DNA of 64,000 nt from Timema cristinae. Its lineage: Eukaryota > Arthropoda > Insecta > Phasmatodea > Timematidae. Position 1 is the stretch's first letter. Every line of letters starts with the position of its first letter. The notes below the pieces were generated by a model. The model was not told where the DNA came from. It saw only the letters and a list, made by a program, of their open reading frames with translations, and searched no databases. The DNA is taken from the NCBI GenBank assembly GCA_039000515.1, contig JBCFYV010000100.1, positions 53,195,433 through 53,259,432 of the forward strand, given 5' to 3'. Positions 39,784-53,200 of this stretch are shown one piece after another. The translations under genes and the position numbers were made by a program.

Positions 39784-40940
39784 TAGTTTGTATTGTCGTT
39801 TGTTCTGTCATGTTAAAAGGGGGATACACCAGTTATGTAAAATGCTAGATGAAATCTATTAAGGTCGACTAAATAATAAATATATTAAAATAGTGTTTTC
39901 ATATTTGCAAATTGAGCTTTATAGCTTGGATACACAAATTCCTATTATAACGTCCAGAAGAAAATAATCAAGGACTTTTGTATTGGGCAAATTGTGAATG
40001 AACTAAATAAGAGTATATTTGTGACAGACGCCCATTCTGCCTCAAGTTACAGCGTTGCATCAGTTACGAAAATGTCTCATGTTGTCACACTGTTAAAGAA
40101 GATCTGAGTAACTAAAGTCAAAGTTATGCTTGTTTTTATCAAAATATCATTACTTGGGCAGATTAAAAATGTATTTCTATATAAATAAGAGTTAACTAAT
40201 TAATGTTTTTTATAACATTAGCTATCATGATTATTATTAACTTCTAGGTCTGTATTTTATTTTTTATTTTAGTAATTTATTTCAATTTTTAATCTTTAAT
40301 TTTTGTTTTAAACATATTACAATTTAGTAAAACTAAGTCAACATTATGTTAAAATGTTTGGGTGAATGGTCTTTAATCGTGGAAAGACTAGAAGAAATAA
40401 AATTGATGACTTTTCCGCACTCAACGAAAATATTATAAGCTTAATACGGTACAGTTATGAGTAAAAATTGCACTCAATCTTTGCTTGGCGTCATGTAGGA
40501 TTTTTTTTTTAATCATAAAAATAAACTATAGATAGGACTATTTTTGAGAATATGTATAAGCCTTATTTATGCACCAGCCCCAAAATTATATAATACACAG
40601 TTTGCTATTTATCACACCTCATAAGTGATGAGGTTTAACTTTAAGAGTTGTCTTTAAATAAAGTAGGTTGACTAACATAAAAGTCGAAATATTTTTTCTA
40701 CAATAATTTGAAACTTGGTTTTGAAGGCTTTCACAGCTGGTGTTTGAATTTAAGCCAGTATTTTCAAGTTTTGAGACGCCTTGAAGAAATAGTAACACCG
40801 GACGTTTCGGTCGTAGGTCATCATCTGGGATGAGAAATGATACTAATTATCTGGACGATAATTTGAGGTCAATTTAGAGATTAATGTTGATTCCATCAGA
40901 CGGTGGCTGTTGTAGCTGCATATTTGTAAATTTTAAATGG

Positions 40941-41012
40941 CATTTGGACATGAGAATCGCAAACTGAACCCTTGGCTAAGTGTGCAAATCCTCTCGTACT
41001 AAGCCATCCAGG
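40941..41012 (-). repeat. tRNA-like repeat copy, degenerate
   Basis: Minus strand CCTGGATGGCTTAGTACGAG and a B box changed to GGTTCAGTTTGCG. Same family as 25379-25449. Confidence 0.5.
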
Positions 41013-41019
41013 AATCTTA

Positions 41020-44000
41020 AATTGTACGAGCATTTGCTTAGCTCCATTTAGTGAGTAAAGCCAAAACGTCGGAAAGTTATTATTTCTTCAACTCAACTTA
41101 AACCTGAAAACATTAGGTGGAGTTCCCACCAAAATTGTGTGACATGTGACCTGGCATCTAGCATGCATCTTCAGGTTAAACCAATGTATGTATGAGTCAA
41201 TGTCAGACGATTGCTGCATGCTTAAATTTATGCCACATTTTACGGACAAGCTAGTTTGTTTAATTCGCAGGACATTTGTTTAAGGTTATTAAAAGACGTT
41301 CTTTAGATAGCGCACACGTTTTAAAATGCGTTTCTTGTTTTCTTAGTAATAAATTTAATGTTTCTTCACCAATTCTCTAAAACAACTGAAATTTTTCTGG
41401 ATACAAAATTAACTCTTAAAAACCATTGAAGGCACCATGTTTTTTTTTAAAACATTTGTTCATCAAAAAGGATGCACTCAAAAGCTTTGTTTACTTCCAT
41501 CATTATTATTAAATGTAGTTCTGCTAAATCATTTTGGGTATGCTTTGAATCACACGTATCGTCACTGTCATATTTCAGCCACGTTACTACTAAATCATAT
41601 GTAATGTCACTTTGGTGGGTGCTCTAACTTAGCTTTAATATTAAGACTTGTCATTCGTATCCTTTTAGCCATATTCTTTTGGCAGTGCAGTAAAATATTA
41701 CTCTTTAGTTATATATTAATCATGAAGTAAGGTTCAGGGAACAGGGACTCATGTGTAGTATTATGCACCTCAAAAAGAGTGAAAAGAGATTTTCCTTAAA
41801 ATAGCCTTTTATAGTTATTGTGAAATAATCGAATAATAAAAGTCTGAAATAAATTTTCTCTACATTTTACACATATTTTTAAACCTAGTTAAAAAACAAC
41901 TTATTATTTTAATCAACTTGTTTTACTTATTCATTGTTATTACTAAGCAACATATAATGGTATTCATTAAAGATAATGTAGCCTAATTGTCTGGTGTGTC
42001 TGAATTTCAATGTTAATAAGCACAAAAGTCAAGACTACTGAAACTTGATTCTATTTTTCTACGCACTCGCTGTTATATATGGAACGACAACGGGGAGTTT
42101 AAAATAAACCTCGCTCCTTACTCTTCCCCGTTGCCATCTCAACCCGCGAATATGGTAAAAATGTTGCACAAAAGTTGTTTAGGGAATGTTATATTATCAA
42201 CTACACCAAGTGTTACTTCATAAGACGTAAAGTTGACGTAATTAGATGTACTGCACCTAAGATATCTGGTTTGTTGGCAGAAAGTGTGTTGCTTATGATG
42301 AGGTGTGAGAGCTATTTTCTCCATCTTCCACGATCAATAATATTAGAATCAAGTAAACTTTAAAGTAGTATTGAATTTTAAATAAATCCACATATTACAA
42401 GTAATGTTAGTCTTAAAAAAAGGAACACAGTTCACACTTTACACTGCCGCCTCTTAAAGAAAATCCCTCGATCTAGGATTTCATTCTATCGGAACTCATC
42501 AGGAGAGAGTTTGAAAAGTGCGACGAAACTTCTCAAAAAAGAGGAACCAAAAATTTTAAAAAAACACAAAAGAAAGCATAAGTAAATTGATAAAGAATAG
42601 TAAGACACACAGATATATTTTTTTTCTTTAACATCCAAACATTTTCAGAAATAATAAGTTTTCACTTTTTAAATAATCCTGCCATTCATTTGGTTCTTAT
42701 CAACATTCAGCAACCACCTTTATTATTGAGGGAACTTGAAAAATAGGAATCAAAAGGATAGTCATGTCTCATTAATTGAGTCTTCACTTTCTGCACCAAT
42801 CTAGAAATCTTAATTTTTGTTTTTAGCGTGGTATCATTTGAATGAGAGAATAAAAAAAAGACTTGATGTGGTGATAAAGTGGGTACTGACCAGATAACAA
42901 TTAATATGTTGAAGTATATTTTGCAAGTGATGTGCCAATGACCTAAACACAAGATTAACAAACTTGTTCAACTTCATATACTGTATCTCTTCGATTCCAA
43001 GATGCCATTGAATGTAAGACACAAAGTACTAACAGGGGAAAAAAAAATTGATTCTAAGAAAATAATTCAAAAATAAAACGCTAAAATACCCTATATCAGA
43101 GGATCTCAAACTTTTTGAGACCACTCCACCCTTCACATGTCCGATTTTCCGTTTATCACTTCCTTCTGAATCGTTATCAATCTGATTCTTCTAAGCAATC
43201 GAGATCGTTAGTGCGGCTAATAATTGAAAAGATACAGTAAATGAAAAAAGAAAGTTATTTATTATTTCAAACCTGTTTAACCATTATTTGATCAATATGC
43301 TGAAAGTTAATCATTTTCTTACTTACAACACCACATGTTCCCCCAAAAAATACCACATTGTCTCGAAAATAGACCACACCCATAAAATACATAGAGATAG
43401 GAAAAAAAAACCTCTGCATTCAAAAATGCTGTATTTATTTTAATGATGACTAAATCCACTTTGGTTACCAAATCTATTGTTGAAATTTTTTTGTCAAGAT
43501 TACATCATAAACATCGATTTTTTTTTTCTCTCTCTCTAAATATAATTAGCAATTTTGTAACTTGTGAGGCAAAAATACTAATTATTAAGTAGACAAACAC
43601 ACTACCAACTGAACTAAGGTGTCGGATGGTGTGGATAAATATATACGTTATTAAATGGCCTGCCAATTCCAAACTGAATCACACTAAATCCATTAGTTCT
43701 GTAGAGTGACAGAGCTACACATGTAATTGTTAAGTAAAAATAGTATTTGAATCTTGTAATGTGTATATTTGTGGGTAGAAAAATCTAATATGTTACAAAA
43801 AGTGTGTGCACATTTTATATGTCAAGGGTGATAATAGAATGATTTTAATTTAGTTTACAGATTGGAATGGTCAAATGACAATATCAAAATTAAATATGGT
43901 CAGAACTTGTTTTTAATGATGTCGCCACTCGCAAAAAGAGAAACGTGTCAAGTTAATTTTCATTTGAGGTATTTAACATGCACTTTCTGAACCGACTTAT

Positions 44001-44030
44001 TATATCACCACTTACGAATTTCTGTGAGCA
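41020..44030. other. AT-rich stretch without genes
   Basis: No repeat family or gene recognised except a hairpin at about 42085-42140 (CAACGGGGA and TCCCCGTTG), a partial hAT end near 43098 (CAGAGGATCTCAAAC) and a short B-SINE head at 43595-43632. Confidence 0.6.
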
Positions 44031-44039
44031 AGAGCGAAA

Positions 44040-44225
44040 GGGCCTACCAATTTCACCAGAAAAGTTATTTTACATGCTACAATCGACAGCTTTACTTCCC
44101 CTCCGAAGCAAGTTGCGCTACGGATTTGTATCGATAAAGTTAAACTCATCGATCTCAGCTGGGTTTGAACCCATGAACACTGGGTCATGAGGTGAGCACT
44201 TTAGCCGAAGACCACCGAGGTCAAC
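44040..44225 (-). repeat. tRNA-derived repeat, other family
   Basis: Minus strand: GACCTCGGTGGTCTTCGGCT, then B box GGGTTCAAACCCAG. Different from families A and B; single copy in this window. Confidence 0.5.
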
Positions 44226-44696
44226 AAAGAACCAACTTAAGACTTCCTATATTGGTATAATTAGTTCACCTTAATTAGGTATTTCAGATTTTACTTTTAA
44301 AGTTTGAATCAATATTGTGTAGAATCAGGGGAATGTATCAGAATTGTGTGTATGCAGAAGCAGAAAAGGGGAAGTATAGATTAAGTAACCTAAAACGGTG
44401 AACTACTAATTACTAAAACATTATAGTGAGGGGAGGCAGCTCTCAGGTTTCAAGAACTGGAGTAGGGTGATTTCAAGATTGTACACACACCATTTTAAAC
44501 CCGCCATATAGGTAACTCCGTTCAAAGGATGACATTCATGTTAAGATTTGACACAGTACTCATTTTTATTTATCTTAAAATCAATTTTAGTATTTTTGTA
44601 AATGTCATAAATCAATCCTGGCACAAATCAAAAAATTATGCGATGTTTTATGGGTTGCAAAAAAACCTGTTTTTAAATTATAACAATATTTTTATA

Positions 44697-45110
44697 CAGG
44701 GTGTATACTCAAATTGACCAATGAAATTCCCGACCTTTTCCCTGATAATTTCCTAAAATTCCCGACTAAAAAAGTATGTCACATCCTTCTAACTCGCACC
44801 CCCCGTACCCCCACCACCAGCCTCGTTTTTCAATTAATCTTTTTTTTAATAATGATAATAATAATAATAATAAGTTTTAACATTTGAATTAAAATTGTTT
44901 ACTAGGAATCAAAAATATATTACACAGCTACAAACAAAAAAATGACATAATTTAATGATTATTGTATTTCATATTTTGATTAAAATATCATTTTCCTGGA
45001 TATTTATTGTGATTTACAAAATTCCTGACTTATTCCCGTTTTCTCCCGATCACTTCAAATTCCTGGCTAATTCCAGTTTTCTCTGATTTTTCTGGATGGT
45101 AGACACTCTG
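44697..45110. mobile_element. terminal-inverted-repeat element
   Basis: Ends CAGGGTGTATACTC and GGTAGACACTCTG. Interior repeats of AAATTCCCGACTTTTCCCTG type, a pattern common in invertebrate non-autonomous DNA transposons. Confidence 0.5.
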
Positions 45111-47686
45111 TTTATAGTTTTCTGACACACAATTTTTTATAAAAATGTGTAATATTCTTAGTTTTTTGTGTAATTAATAACAAAGGTAATTTTTCAGAAT
45201 GTTTAAGTCCCCTAATATTCTTAAAAATTAAGCTTAAGGAACTTTATTTTATAAATATTACTAGGGGTAACTAAATATGAATACCGGTGACATTTTTAAA
45301 TGATATCTCTGCTTTGTTTTTCTTTGATGTATGTGCAATATTGTTTTCTCAGCATACAAGCACTTGATAAAGGACTATCTAATTAGTGGATACGTTTTTA
45401 AAAATATATCTTAATTAGGTGCGGTGTACATAGGAATTAATCAAAATGTTTTTATTAAAAGCATGGCTACCTATTTAAAGAAGTATCCTAAAATGTATCT
45501 CTCTTTATGTTGCTTTTAAAATGGTTATATTTTAGTGAAATTTGCATTGTTTTATGAATAATTTAAGTAAATATGTTAACGAATTATCCTAATAAAGTTA
45601 ATAGATTCCTAGATCATATGTTATTAATATAAAATCTCATTTGAAAATTTTTTAATATGTTAATTATCATAGTATAGTTGTTAGCTATTTTTTTAATGTT
45701 GGTTTTGTTTTATTGTTACCTAATGATGACTTGATTTATGTAATGCATTAATTTTTAACTCGTGGCTATTACATTTTTGAAATAATATCAAGTTTGTTCT
45801 ATGGTTATGGTGGTGTATTATCTCTGTGCTGCCTTCAAACAAAAAGGCACAAGTGTGGATACTTATTCAAACTGTTGCGACTCCGTGGTTTAAACAAATG
45901 AGTATTTTCAGAGATTTGAACCATGGTCGCCGGGCTTTACACACCAACAGATCTGTCTGGGATTTCCTTCAAGTCCTTGTGTTGATTCTTTAAAAACGGG
46001 AAGGCTAATGCGGCACTAAAAAAAACTATAAAAACCTCCAAATATACTGATTTAGTTGTGTAATATTAACACCACTGACCACTAAAGTGCACTACTGTAT
46101 TGCAACGGTGATTTTTTTTATCACCTGGTTTTACTACCTGTTCAGGTTATATACAATCAAACAGTGATCTTCCAGTCACTAGCAGACCAGTCTAACACGA
46201 GAATAACACCTTAAACCACTTGACCAATAAAGCGGGTAGCAGTGAATTTAATTTTGGAATCTTCTGTATTAGCCCACAACGGTTAAACAAACACAACTTT
46301 TTATATGACATTTTGAGACGGAATAGTATATAATGAAGTTGTAAAAAGCTTAAAAGCTTCGACATTGCTTTGAATATTTGTTAACTTCGATTTTTCTTCA
46401 AAATAGAATTTCGCATTCGACAAATTACGAAGTTTAGCCGATAAAAATATTTAGTTAAAATACATGTTTATGTTCAATTTTTGGATGTTTTGAGCTGTCA
46501 TATATATTTTTATAAATCAGATGTTGCGATAGTAACTTAATTTATCAGCTTTGGACAAAATATGAGAACATATTGTAAATGATATTTAATACCTTAGTGA
46601 TAATAAAATGAATTATTGCCTAATGGCTGGTAAATGTTTCTACACTGTATTCTTATACATTTAATACCTTAGGTGAGCAGTTCTCAAGCCCTTTTTTTTA
46701 GAGTGTACCCCTTAGCCATGACTAATGTACCCCCAAGATAAAAAAAAAATTCAAAATGACAGGCTTAAAAAAATATCCGTTGTCAAAATATTTCAAATTT
46801 GACAAAGCTAGAGAGAATCTTAATGTTATAGCTTTAACATTATCTCTTATTTAGAATCGTTAATCAGTTGTTTTTTTAAACTAATTTTACTGTAAAAAGT
46901 TGTACACATTTTCTTCACAATTTCATTAAAAAAAAAAGTAAACATAAACACAATATTTTCAAATCAAAATTTTTAAGTGTAGTTCTGGTTGTCCAGTTGA
47001 AACTTTCAAGCGGAGGTCCGGCTCCAAATTTAGCCTATTGCGGTACTTATTTATTAAGGTACATCATGGATGAAAAACCAGAGATATGTTGGGAAAGACG
47101 TAATAAACTGCTAATGTAGAAGGTGTCGGGTAGAGGGATGAAAATTCTCAAAAATCAGTCTCCAACCGAAAGCAAATACGAGGAAAAGAGGGGCGGAAAT
47201 AACAGATAACAGTAATTGCCAACTATATATTATTTTTTCCCCCCCCAAAATCAAGCATTAATTTAAATATTCTAATTTCGATTTGGCTTAAGGAATATTT
47301 AATCTGGTTTGAATTCATTTGAATTAAAAAATATTCCACACACCCGTTCTGTACATAAATGAATGCCTCATTTAAAAGGATGAAATCCAGAACAGCCCAG
47401 CCGACAGTGATCGGTGTATTAAGCCTGACAATCAAGATTCAAATCCATTTTTTTTTTTTTTTTTTTTATCTGGCTCGTTCTCATCGCATAGGTTTTCAGA
47501 AATAGATAATTCATCAACTTTTTTTTTTTGCTTGTAGGCAGGTCTGTTAAGTAAAATGCCTCCAGTCTTCCTCTCTATTTCAACCATTTTTCTCCTCTCT
47601 TTTGCACACTTTGTTTTCTACTCTTCCCATTATTTACTTAAATTGTTTATGCACATACATATTTAGGTGTGTTTTACTTGAAACTA
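45111..47686. other. AT-rich stretch without genes
   Basis: Holds a degenerate tRNA-like stretch near 45895-45960, the deleted SINE at 46115-46240 and a hAT-like end near 46684 (GCAGTTCTCAAGCCC). Otherwise no recognisable content. Confidence 0.55.
46115..46240 (-). repeat. SINE family A1 copy with internal deletion
   Basis: Tail (ACTACCTGTTCAGGTTATAT) joins directly to the head (CACTAGCAGACCAGTCTAAC). The body is missing. Confidence 0.6.
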
Positions 47687-47943
47687 CCCGCCTCGGTGGC
47701 GTAGTTGGCTAACGCGCTTGTCGTGTTGAGCTCGACTGCTGAGGACAGGGAGATCGAGGTTCGAATCTATGTCGGGTGAACTGGGGGTGGTTTTCCTAAA
47801 CGGTTTTCCACTCTCCCTCCACCCAAATGTGGGTTCACTTCCTCTAATTCAACCTTCCCAATTCCTAATCCATTAGCATAATTAGTACTTAAAGCGTATC
47901 ACCCGAACGGGTAGTAAGACGCGGTGCTAAATAATATTATTAT
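47687..47943 (+). repeat. SINE family A2, complete copy with 11-bp target duplication
   Basis: CCCGCCTCGGTGGCGTAGTT to ACCCGAACGGGTAGTAAGAC and a short TAA-type tail. ACTTGAAACTA on both sides (47676-47686, 47944-47954). Confidence 0.9.
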
Positions 47944-48734
47944 ACTTGAAACTAAATGATTTCCTTTCCTGTTTAGGGAATATAAAGGAACACCTGGGTA
48001 AGGATATGCGAACCTTCGACTTCACATTAATTTGCTTCAACTTTGATTCGAAAGTAAACTTCTGAATTCGACATTTACGAAAAAAAAAGTTAAAAGACAC
48101 ATTTTATTTTTATGTTTGCGTGGAAAATAATCTAAAATAATAGAATTAAATTTTGTGATAACTTGATTTACATTTTAAGACAAAATTTATTATCTTTCCA
48201 ATAAAGCAAATTGAGTAAATTACATTTAATACCTAAATTTACATAGTTATGCAAAGTATATTTTTATCCAATGTTTTAATATTCGCACTTCAAATTGAAA
48301 ATGTGGATTTAGCACACCCTTACACCTAGGACTTTAGATAATAAGTTTAATCAAAGGTAAAACCACCCCATTTGTGTTTCCTAGCCAGAGAGAAATAATC
48401 TCTGATCAGGAAGTTGCGATTTCCCAAATACTTTAGAATTTGTAGACCTGTTTCAGATCATTAATTGTGAAATTAAAATTCACAAACTGTAAATAATTTC
48501 TTGCGCTCAAACATACACCATCATATCCAAGTTGAGCAAATTTATGTTATTTTAGTGCAATATTGGGAAAATATAGTTTGTATCTATCTCTATGCGAAAA
48601 ACCCATATGTATGATTAACTTTCTCTAGAGTGTGCACATTGTATTAATAAAAATACTATTGATGACATTTTATGTTCTAATGAAAACAAGTGTTTCATTC
48701 ATTGAATTAGTTCTACCTAACTTTAATAATATAG

Positions 48735-48850
48735 TTGAACAATTTCTACTCCAGCATTTGTGTGGAGGGAGAGTGGAAAAACAACCTCGACACCCAACCA
48801 GAATTCAAATCCTGATCTTTACGTCATCGCCAGTTCAGACTGTAAAGTTT
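48735..48850 (-). repeat. SINE family A fragment
   Basis: Body GGAGGGAGAGTGGAAAAAC and part of the head, reverse orientation. Confidence 0.55.
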
Positions 48851-48889
48851 CCAATGCTCATATTTAAAAAAAAAAAAAAGTATAGCCTC

Positions 48890-49105
48890 TTACTGTCCAT
48901 TAGGTTTATACACTTATGTATTAACTATGCTATTTGTTTTAGGGGTGAGTATGGCTATATTTAGAGAATGACTACCAGCATTTATGTGGAGGTAGAGTGG
49001 AAAACGTACCCTCAGTAATACCTGATCGAGATGCAAACCCTGTCATCAACAGTCCTCGCTACTGCGATAGTGGTACCTCAAACCATGAAGCCACCAAAGC
49101 GGGTT
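48890..49105 (-). repeat. SINE family A1 copy
   Basis: Reverse orientation, GGAGGTAGAGTGGAAAACG to CATGAAGCCACCAAAGCGGG. Confidence 0.65.
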
Positions 49106-49196
49106 TATCAGTAAAAATAAACCGTTTTAGACATACTTTGTTATTTAAAAAATTATTCGTTACATTTTGAAGGTGGACTGAAGAGAGAGAGAGAGA

Positions 49197-49198
49197 GT

Positions 49199-49252
<54 letters not shown>

Positions 49253-49320
49253 TGTGTGTGGTGTGTGTGGTGTGTGTGGTGTGTGTGTGTGTGTGTGTGT
49301 TGTGTGTGTGTGTGTTGTTG

Positions 49321-49351
<31 letters not shown>

Positions 49352-49383
49352 TGTGTGTGGGTGTGTGTGTGTGTGTGTGTGTT
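49197..49383 (+). repeat. TG microsatellite
   Basis: About 185 bp of TG dinucleotides with GGTG and GTTG interruptions. The long open frames here are artefacts of the repeat. Confidence 0.97.
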
Positions 49384-49759
49384 TTTTTGAATAGGCTGGG
49401 CCAACACAAATAATCCAGTTGATATTATTATAATACTTTATTTTTTCAATGCATTTGTAAAATTAATGAAGGGATGAATATTCATGATAAAATTTTACAA
49501 CAAATGTTTTGTAAGCTGAACTTAAATATATTAAATAAATTGTAATGAAATGAAACAACAACATAAATTGGTTAAGAATGCTGTAGTCAAACCAGAGGTT
49601 TAAAAAAAAAAAAAAAGGTTGTGGCGACTCTTATTCCTCGACAGGACAACTGAGAAAGAAAGAGAAAAATTATCAGAAACAAAAAGTAAAAAATACATTT
49701 CCACTATAGCAATCAGTAATCAAAATTGCTTTTTTTTTTTAGTTTTATATTTTTATTTT

Positions 49760-49935
49760 GTAGCATGTCTTAGTGCCTGTTTAGGCTAAGAGTGAGAAGA
49801 GTGGTATTTAAAGAAAATGTACCCTTATTTTCATTGGGGAGGTATGAAAAACCATTCTCGGATGGGATTCAAACCCCAACCTCCTTGTCACCGACAACCA
49901 AACCAGACAAGGTTGACGCCTTAACTGATAGATGT
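49760..49935 (-). repeat. SINE family A1 copy
   Basis: Reverse orientation. AGCATGTCTTAGTGCCTG tail, GGGATTCAAACCCC B box. Lies just downstream of PSMD1. Confidence 0.65.
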
Positions 49936-50074
49936 AGGTTGTCTACATTTGAAGGGGAATACTTATTTAAATATGGTAGGCCTAACAAGAAAAATAAAAT
50001 CTACACATGTAAGCAATGAAATAAGTGATGTATCATTTAGGTAGTGGTAGTATAAATTTTACCCACCCGCACAT

Positions 50075-50265
50075 CTAGTCCTCATGTACTCGAAAGGCTC
50101 TGGGGGTTCAGGCTCTTTTTCCTCGTCAGGTTTTGGGCCAAAGGCAACGACAGGTTCGACGAGCTCCTCTTCTGTGCCTGGCTTGGCATGGCGGACCATC
50201 ACTATTCCTCCGATAGCAATATCCTTGAGAGGCATATAGCTGCTCGATTCGACCAACTGTAACAC
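50075..50265 (-). CDS. PSMD1: PSMD1 last exon (RPN13-binding tail)
   Basis: Acceptor GAATTTCAG. It encodes [20 protein letters not shown], then [20 protein letters not shown], ending [11 protein letters not shown]. As written the frame runs on to TAA at 50059, adding RTRCAGG. One missing G in ATG(G)AGGACTAG would give FEYMED and a stop at 50075, matching the acidic end of family members, so I place the end there. Confidence 0.88.
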
Positions 50266-53200
50266 CTGAAATTCAACACAAAGTTGTGAACAAACTCTGC
50301 TGGCCAGGTTGAATATAGAGTAAGTGAACCCACATTTGCATGGAGGGGAGTAGAAAAACATTTAGGGGGCACCCCGTTCAACCAAGCGAGATTTGAACCT
50401 TAATCTCCCCGTCCTCTGCAGTCTAGTTCAACATGAAACTAGCGCATTAGCTAACTACGCCACCAAGGCGGGTCTCTTAGAACTAGGGTTTCAAATTTTT
50501 AAAAGGAGTTAGGTCACATCTAAAGAGTTCGGTTAGGTTTTTTATTTGCAAGTGTCTTACGTTAATTTTATTTATTTATTTTTTTAGCATAGTGTCTCAG
50601 TTTCTGTTTAGGTTTTATGCAAATGTAATAGGCCTACTTAATAAATGTGTTAAGTATGAGTAAGGTTTAATTTAGATAAAGTGTACCCACATTTGTGTGT
50701 AAAGTGGAAAACTATTAAGGAAAAAACACCCCCAGTGTACCCAACCAGTAATCAAACTCCAATCTCCCTGTCATAGGCAATCTAGCCATTTGCAAAAGTG
50801 ATGCCCTAAGCCCTTAGACCACCGAATCAAGTTGATGGGAACTGAAAGCTAACAAACCTTCAATTGTTGCTTTATCACTCTCACTGGGTTACTCAGAATC
50901 TCAAAGTTGGGTTCTGGTTCTTTTTTAGTCTCCTCTTCTTTTGCGGCCTTCTTTTCGGTTTTCTTGTCATCCTTCTTTTCATCTTTGTTGTCCTTCTTCG
51001 ATTCCTTCTTCTCCTCCTTTTTATCTTCTTTCTTTTCTTCTTTCTTTTCCTCCTTTTTTTCATCCTTCTTTTCATCCTCGTCAACATCCATCTTGTCTGT
51101 GTCTCGCAGTTTCTTCTCGGCCTCCCTGCGGCGAGCTCTAGCTGCGATGCTCAACACTGCTGTCGTCACCTTTTCTCGCTCCTCCCGTTTCTTCTCCTCG
51201 AGAGGCGGCGGGTAAGCAAACAAGGATGGGCGAGCATTTGAACGAAAGTCCAGCTTGGGCATCTTGAGATGCGCATTGAGCGCAATCAAACATGTGGGCG
51301 TGAATGCGAGCGCTAGGCAGTGCGCCAGAGGGAACCAATACCAGTACTGCGTGAAGATGAGGACTCCGACGACCGCCAGCATGTTGGTATGTCCTGTCCT
51401 AGATTGCAAGGACACTGTGACGTTACGGCCTCCCGCATCGATGATTCCTTGTGCCAAAATAGCTCCAAATTTGGCCATTACATCCTCGTGTTTGTCTACA
51501 ATCACTTTGGAATACAACGTGCGGAAATCTTTTACCTTGGGGCAAGTGTGCTCAGTTTGTTGGATAAGGATCATGGCGGATGCAATAAGGGCTCCTTGAC
51601 GAACAAAATTGACCGGATCATTGGTCATGGGGTCCAGCAATGAAATGGCTTCTTTAAGGCCTGTGCCAGCACATGCGATCCCTAGAGCCATCGCAGCTCC
51701 GTAACGTACGTGGGGGTTGTAGCTTTCAGCTAGAGAGATACCACGCTGGGGCATTGCTCTGGAGTTCTGAACAGTAAGAAGCCCAGCCCTGTTACAGCCG
51801 CTCGACGAACATCATCGTTTACATCCGAGACAGCCACATGGAGAAGTTTGCGTATAGCTTGATTGTTGCCGGTACCACAATAAGCCATGCCAATCGTGTA
51901 CATACCAGATCTACGCAATATCGGATCTTTGTCTTGACATAAATTATCTATGAGCGGGTCAGCCTCTTCCAGACGCCCGTACATTGTGAGGGCTATTCCC
52001 ACAGCAAGCCCTCGGAGAATTTTTTCATGCTGGGTTTCTTGGGCGTATGCCACCATGTCTTCGATGGCTTGAGTGGCTTTAGAACCGAGCATGACTGCAC
52101 CCATAGCAATGCCTGCTGCCTCCCCGGTCACTGCGTCGTCCTGATAGAGGTTGAACTTGAGTTGTTCGTAGACATCTTGCCGGTTGGTCCCCATCGCCGC
52201 TAGTCCAAGACCTAGACAACCACCATGACGGACCATCTCGTTCTGGGCATCTTTGAGTTGCCCCAGCAAATAATCTGTGATTGCTGCACCGTGGTTAGCA
52301 TGGATCAACCCCAGCGCGTACAAACCACCACCTTCAGAATATCCCGAACTTGTACCGACCTCCTTAGGAAGATAACTCTGCATCAGGGCAAGGGCTTCTT
52401 GTTCATGCCCTCGATGGATCACTCCAAGCGAAGCCGTCGCCGTAAGCTTGGCCCAGTTTGTGGCACGGGCCAGCCATTCCAAGTTGTCCCTCAAAAACTG
52501 ATCGCTAGTCGTACCGCTGTGCATGTATGCGTTTGCGATTACTGTTGCAGTGTGGCATATAGACACGCGCACAGCATCCTTCGTGTTTTTAAGAATCAAC
52601 ATATCTGAATGATTGCTACGAATTAAAAATTGAAGGTGGAGATCAATTGATACCTCACCACTCAATATGCTGGTCAATTTTTCAATGCGTTGTTGGTGGA
52701 TCTTCTCCTCTTCAGTTAAACTTTCTAATTTTCTTTCTGGTTTCTTGTCTTCTTCCGAAGGTTCTGCAGATTTTTCTGGGGTTTCTTTAGAAGCTCCTTC
52801 GACAGGGACTTTAACCAGCTTATCAGTTGCGGTCGGTATGGGTGCAGTCGCCCTTAAGGCTTGAAGTACGCGCCCTAGAAACTGTTGTGTTGCACTTTCG
52901 TAGAGATCAAAAGCTATTTGGTATGCCATTAAGACGCTGTCCTCGGATTCTTTGCTTAACTTTTCCAAGACCTCTGCTACCGAGTGTGGATCATCTAGAA
53001 ATATTAAACATTGACACATGTTGACATAGTCTGGCGTTTTCAGGCTACGATAGAGGGTGACCAAGGAGCGCAATATATTGTTTCGAAAGCTTCGGTTTTG
53101 AATTAAGCTCATGGCACCTTGAAAGGCATATATCAGCATGCCATTCAAGTCCTCGCACTCTACTATTGATCTTGCAAAAATGTCCATCCTGTGTGTCTCC

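Larger units (their letters stand above)
50266..50857 (-). other. PSMD1 intron carrying two SINE copies
   Basis: The only intron inside the PSMD1 coding region (592 nt, GT-AG). About 400 bp of it is two minus-strand SINE copies (50318-50475, A2 head; 50585-50830, A1 head). Confidence 0.85.

Noticed and set aside
42085..42140. Hairpin CAACGGGGA / TCCCCGTTG as a possible regulatory or terminator structure.
   Set aside because: A single 9-bp stem with a long loop in AT-rich DNA, with no neighbouring gene to regulate.
49059..49409. Long open frames of alternating Cys/Val or His/Thr.
   Set aside because: These are translations of a TG microsatellite.
50864..51241. Open frames on the plus strand opposite PSMD1.
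   Set aside because: They are shadows of the Lys/Glu-rich coding region on the minus strand.
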